NCBI RefSeq assembly: GCF_947489355.1
Contig: NZ_CANLDD010000040.1
Coordinates: 1 to 43,329, forward strand
Origin: an uncultured Microbulbifer sp.
GTDB taxonomy: Bacteria > Pseudomonadota > Gammaproteobacteria > Pseudomonadales > Cellvibrionaceae
Direction: 5' to 3'
DNA length: 43,329 nucleotides
Within the stretch, counting starts at the first letter, position 1; every line of letters starts with the position of its first letter. The translations under genes and the position numbers were made by a program. The notes below the pieces were generated by a model. It saw nothing but the letters and a program-made list of their open reading frames with translations. It searched no databases and was not told the origin of the DNA. Below, piece by piece: positions 41,756 to 43,329 of this stretch.

Positions 41756-43240
41756 CTAAATCACCAATAAATCCATAAACCGATGTACCGGCAGGTTCCG
41801 GAGGCGTCGCAAGTCCTGGCATAACGCCAAAATTTTCTCCATTTGGCCCCGGGGAAAGCGGGAAGCCAGGTTCTGGCGAAACTTGTTCTCCAGCAGTGGA
41901 ATTCCCTCCTGCCGGCGACGGCGGTGTCCAATGGGGTATGCCACCTCGATCTTTTTTGTCGAGCTGCCGTCTCGAAAAAAGACCTGCACTGCATTGGCAA
42001 TAGAGCGTTTGTCCGGGTCCAGGTAATCCCTCGAGTAGCAGTTGTCCTCAACCACCGCCATTTTGTCGCGCAGCACATCAATTTCCGGATGCGCCCTATG
42101 GAAATCATCTTGGTAGTATTCAGCCTGCAGATTGCCAAATAACAGTGACACGGCAACCACATACTGGAGACAGTGATCTCTATCCGCCGCATTCGCCAAA
42201 GGGCCGCGTTTCGAGATAATACGGATCGCCGACTCCTGCGTTGTCACCACAATCCTGTCGACCTCTGTAAGCCTTTCAACCACTTGCGGGTGCAGCGCAA
42301 TGGCTGCTTCACAGGCAGTCTGGCTGTGGAACTCGGCCGGAAAGGAGACCTTAAACAGAATGTTCTCTATCACATAAGACCCATAGCCACAGGAAAATTG
42401 AAACTGCCGGTCTCCCTCCAGCTTTACTTTCTGATCCGCATTGGTTTTGCTAAAACAGACATCGTAAAAACCCCACTGATGTGCGCTGAGGGCAGTGGGC
42501 ACTCCCATTTCCCCAAGCACTGCCATCTGCGCAAGCCATAGACCCCTAGATGAGGCATCCCCCGCTGCCCAGGACTTGCGCGAACCGGTATTGGGGGTGT
42601 GCCGATAGGTGCGCAGGGCGCTGCCATCCACCCAGGCCAGGGATACCGCCGCCATTATTTCCGCTCGACTGCCACCTTTCATCCAGGCCGCGACCGCCGC
42701 TGAAGCCACTCGCACCAACAGTACATGGTCCAAGCCAACGCGGTTAAAGCTGTTTGCCACCGCCAGCACGCCCTGAATTTCGTAGGCTTTGACCATGGCC
42801 TCAAGTACTTTTTGCATCGGCACTTGGGGGCCACCCTGTACCCGCTGCTGTTGCGACAGATAATCGCCCACCGCGAGTATAGCGCCCAGGTTATCCGAGG
42901 GATGACTCCACTCCGCGGCCAACCAGGTATCGTTAAAATCCAGCCAGCGTATTGTACAGCCGATATCCCAGGCCGCTTTCACAGGGTCCAGATGAAACCG
43001 GGTGCCCGGCACTCGCGCGCCACCGGGCACCCAGGTCCCCTCCACCAAAGGACCCAGCAACTTGGTACATTCGGGAAAGCGCAGCGCCAGAAGAGCGCAG
43101 CCAAGGGCATCCATCAGGCAATAGCGTGCGGCATCCCAGGCTGCATCGGAATCAATAGAGTAATTCAGGACATAGTCAGCGATATCCTGAATCACAGGAT
43201 CGTAATCGGGCCGCGTATTCTGGTCGATGCCGGGGTGCAT
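41756..43240 (-). CDS. prpD: 2-methylcitrate dehydratase (PrpD)
   Basis: The 494-residue protein matches PrpD over its full length: DAARYCLMDALGCALLALRF, RWLDFNDTWLAAEWSHPSDN, then VGLDHVLLVRVASAA and KSWAAGDASSRG. It dehydrates 2-methylcitrate to 2-methyl-cis-aconitate in propionate catabolism and may also act on citrate. Length is usual (about 480-495). The other prp genes are not in the window; a divergent gene begins close upstream. Confidence 0.95.
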   Translation of the reverse strand: MHPGIDQNTRPDYDPVIQDIADYVLNYSIDSDAAWDAARYCLMDALGCALLALRFPECTKLLGPLVEGTWVPGGARVPGTRFHLDPVKAAWDIGCTIRWLDFNDTWLAAEWSHPSDNLGAILAVGDYLSQQQRVQGGPQVPMQKVLEAMVKAYEIQGVLAVANSFNRVGLDHVLLVRVASAAVAAWMKGGSRAEIMAAVSLAWVDGSALRTYRHTPNTGSRKSWAAGDASSRGLWLAQMAVLGEMGVPTALSAHQWGFYDVCFSKTNADQKVKLEGDRQFQFSCGYGSYVIENILFKVSFPAEFHSQTACEAAIALHPQVVERLTEVDRIVVTTQESAIRIISKRGPLANAADRDHCLQYVVAVSLLFGNLQAEYYQDDFHRAHPEIDVLRDKMAVVEDNCYSRDYLDPDKRSIANAVQVFFRDGSSTKKIEVAYPIGHRRRRQEGIPLLENKFRQNLASRFPRGQMEKILALCQDLRRLRNLPVHRFMDLLVI

Positions 43241-43309
43241 AGCGGGACTTCCAGGTAGTGTTCAGAATTCTGTGTCATTTCTTTATCATTAGCAAAAAAG
43301 AGATGACCT

Positions 43310-43329
43310 ATGACCAAACCTACTTTCGA
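43310..43329 (+). CDS. Possible start of a divergent gene (partial)
   Basis: An ATG at 43310 opens a frame reading MTKPTF, with AGAG 8 bases upstream, but the window ends after seven codons. Another ATG at 43303 in a different frame also stays open. Identity and even existence cannot be settled here. The position divergent from prpD would suit a prp regulator or another metabolic gene. Confidence 0.25.

Overview
The window looks like chromosomal DNA of a marine-type gammaproteobacterium. The best guess is the Cellvibrionales, Microbulbifer or a close relative. This is inferred from gene content and order, not from a marker gene. Two blocks have the order known from Pseudomonas and relatives: uvrY/gacA-uvrC-pgsA, and comEC-exbB-exbD-msbA-lpxK-kdsB-murB. 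LpxR, LpxK, KdsB and a 16-strand-type porin show a Gram-negative outer membrane. Most of the window is moderately GC-rich. The stretch at about 390-2000 is visibly more AT-rich. No tRNA, rRNA or CRISPR array was recognised.

Layout. Positions 1-359 hold the end of an IS3-type insertion sequence. It is followed by an AT-rich serine hydrolase gene and a perfect 26-bp inverted repeat (1947-2003). Positions 2012-4109 are a leftward operon: an exported small protein, a DUF6249 membrane protein, an ECF sigma factor and a small two-helix membrane protein that may be its anti-sigma factor. Next come a LysE-type exporter, an SOS-type yebG with a LexA-like box, and a MAPEG membrane protein. Two overlapping amidohydrolase genes follow (6519-9232); one is a lipoprotein and the other has lost the HxH metal site. 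A soluble PAS-kinase-receiver hybrid lies at 9535-11166.

Positions 11270-16319 are a seven-gene leftward operon corresponding to Escherichia coli yjfIJKLMC, with a two-helix K+ channel carrying an RCK domain inserted between yjfJ and yjfK. The parts are DUF2170, a PspA/IM30 protein, the channel, DUF2491, DUF350, a DUF1190 lipoprotein and a glutathionylspermidine synthase-like ATP-grasp ligase. A small DUF6471-like gene is divergent from it. This is the strongest candidate in the window for a system whose function is not established.

Positions 16930-20673 hold a small cysteine-containing exported protein, a 908-residue Upf1-like SF1 helicase with a Vsr/DUF559-like tail, and an exported HNH nuclease. 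Positions 20923-25708 are a TetR-adaptor-RND efflux operon with a clear promoter and palindromic operator. YchJ and the lipid A deacylase LpxR follow. The 700-bp gap at 27422-28127 contains a structured MITE-like repeat.

Positions 28128-31307 are uvrY-uvrC-pgsA. Positions 31888-40296 are the envelope block: MurB for peptidoglycan, KdsB/LpxK/MsbA for lipopolysaccharide, ExbB/ExbD for energy transduction, and ComEC for DNA uptake. The window ends with a porin, a leftward prpD, and probably the first codons of a divergent gene.
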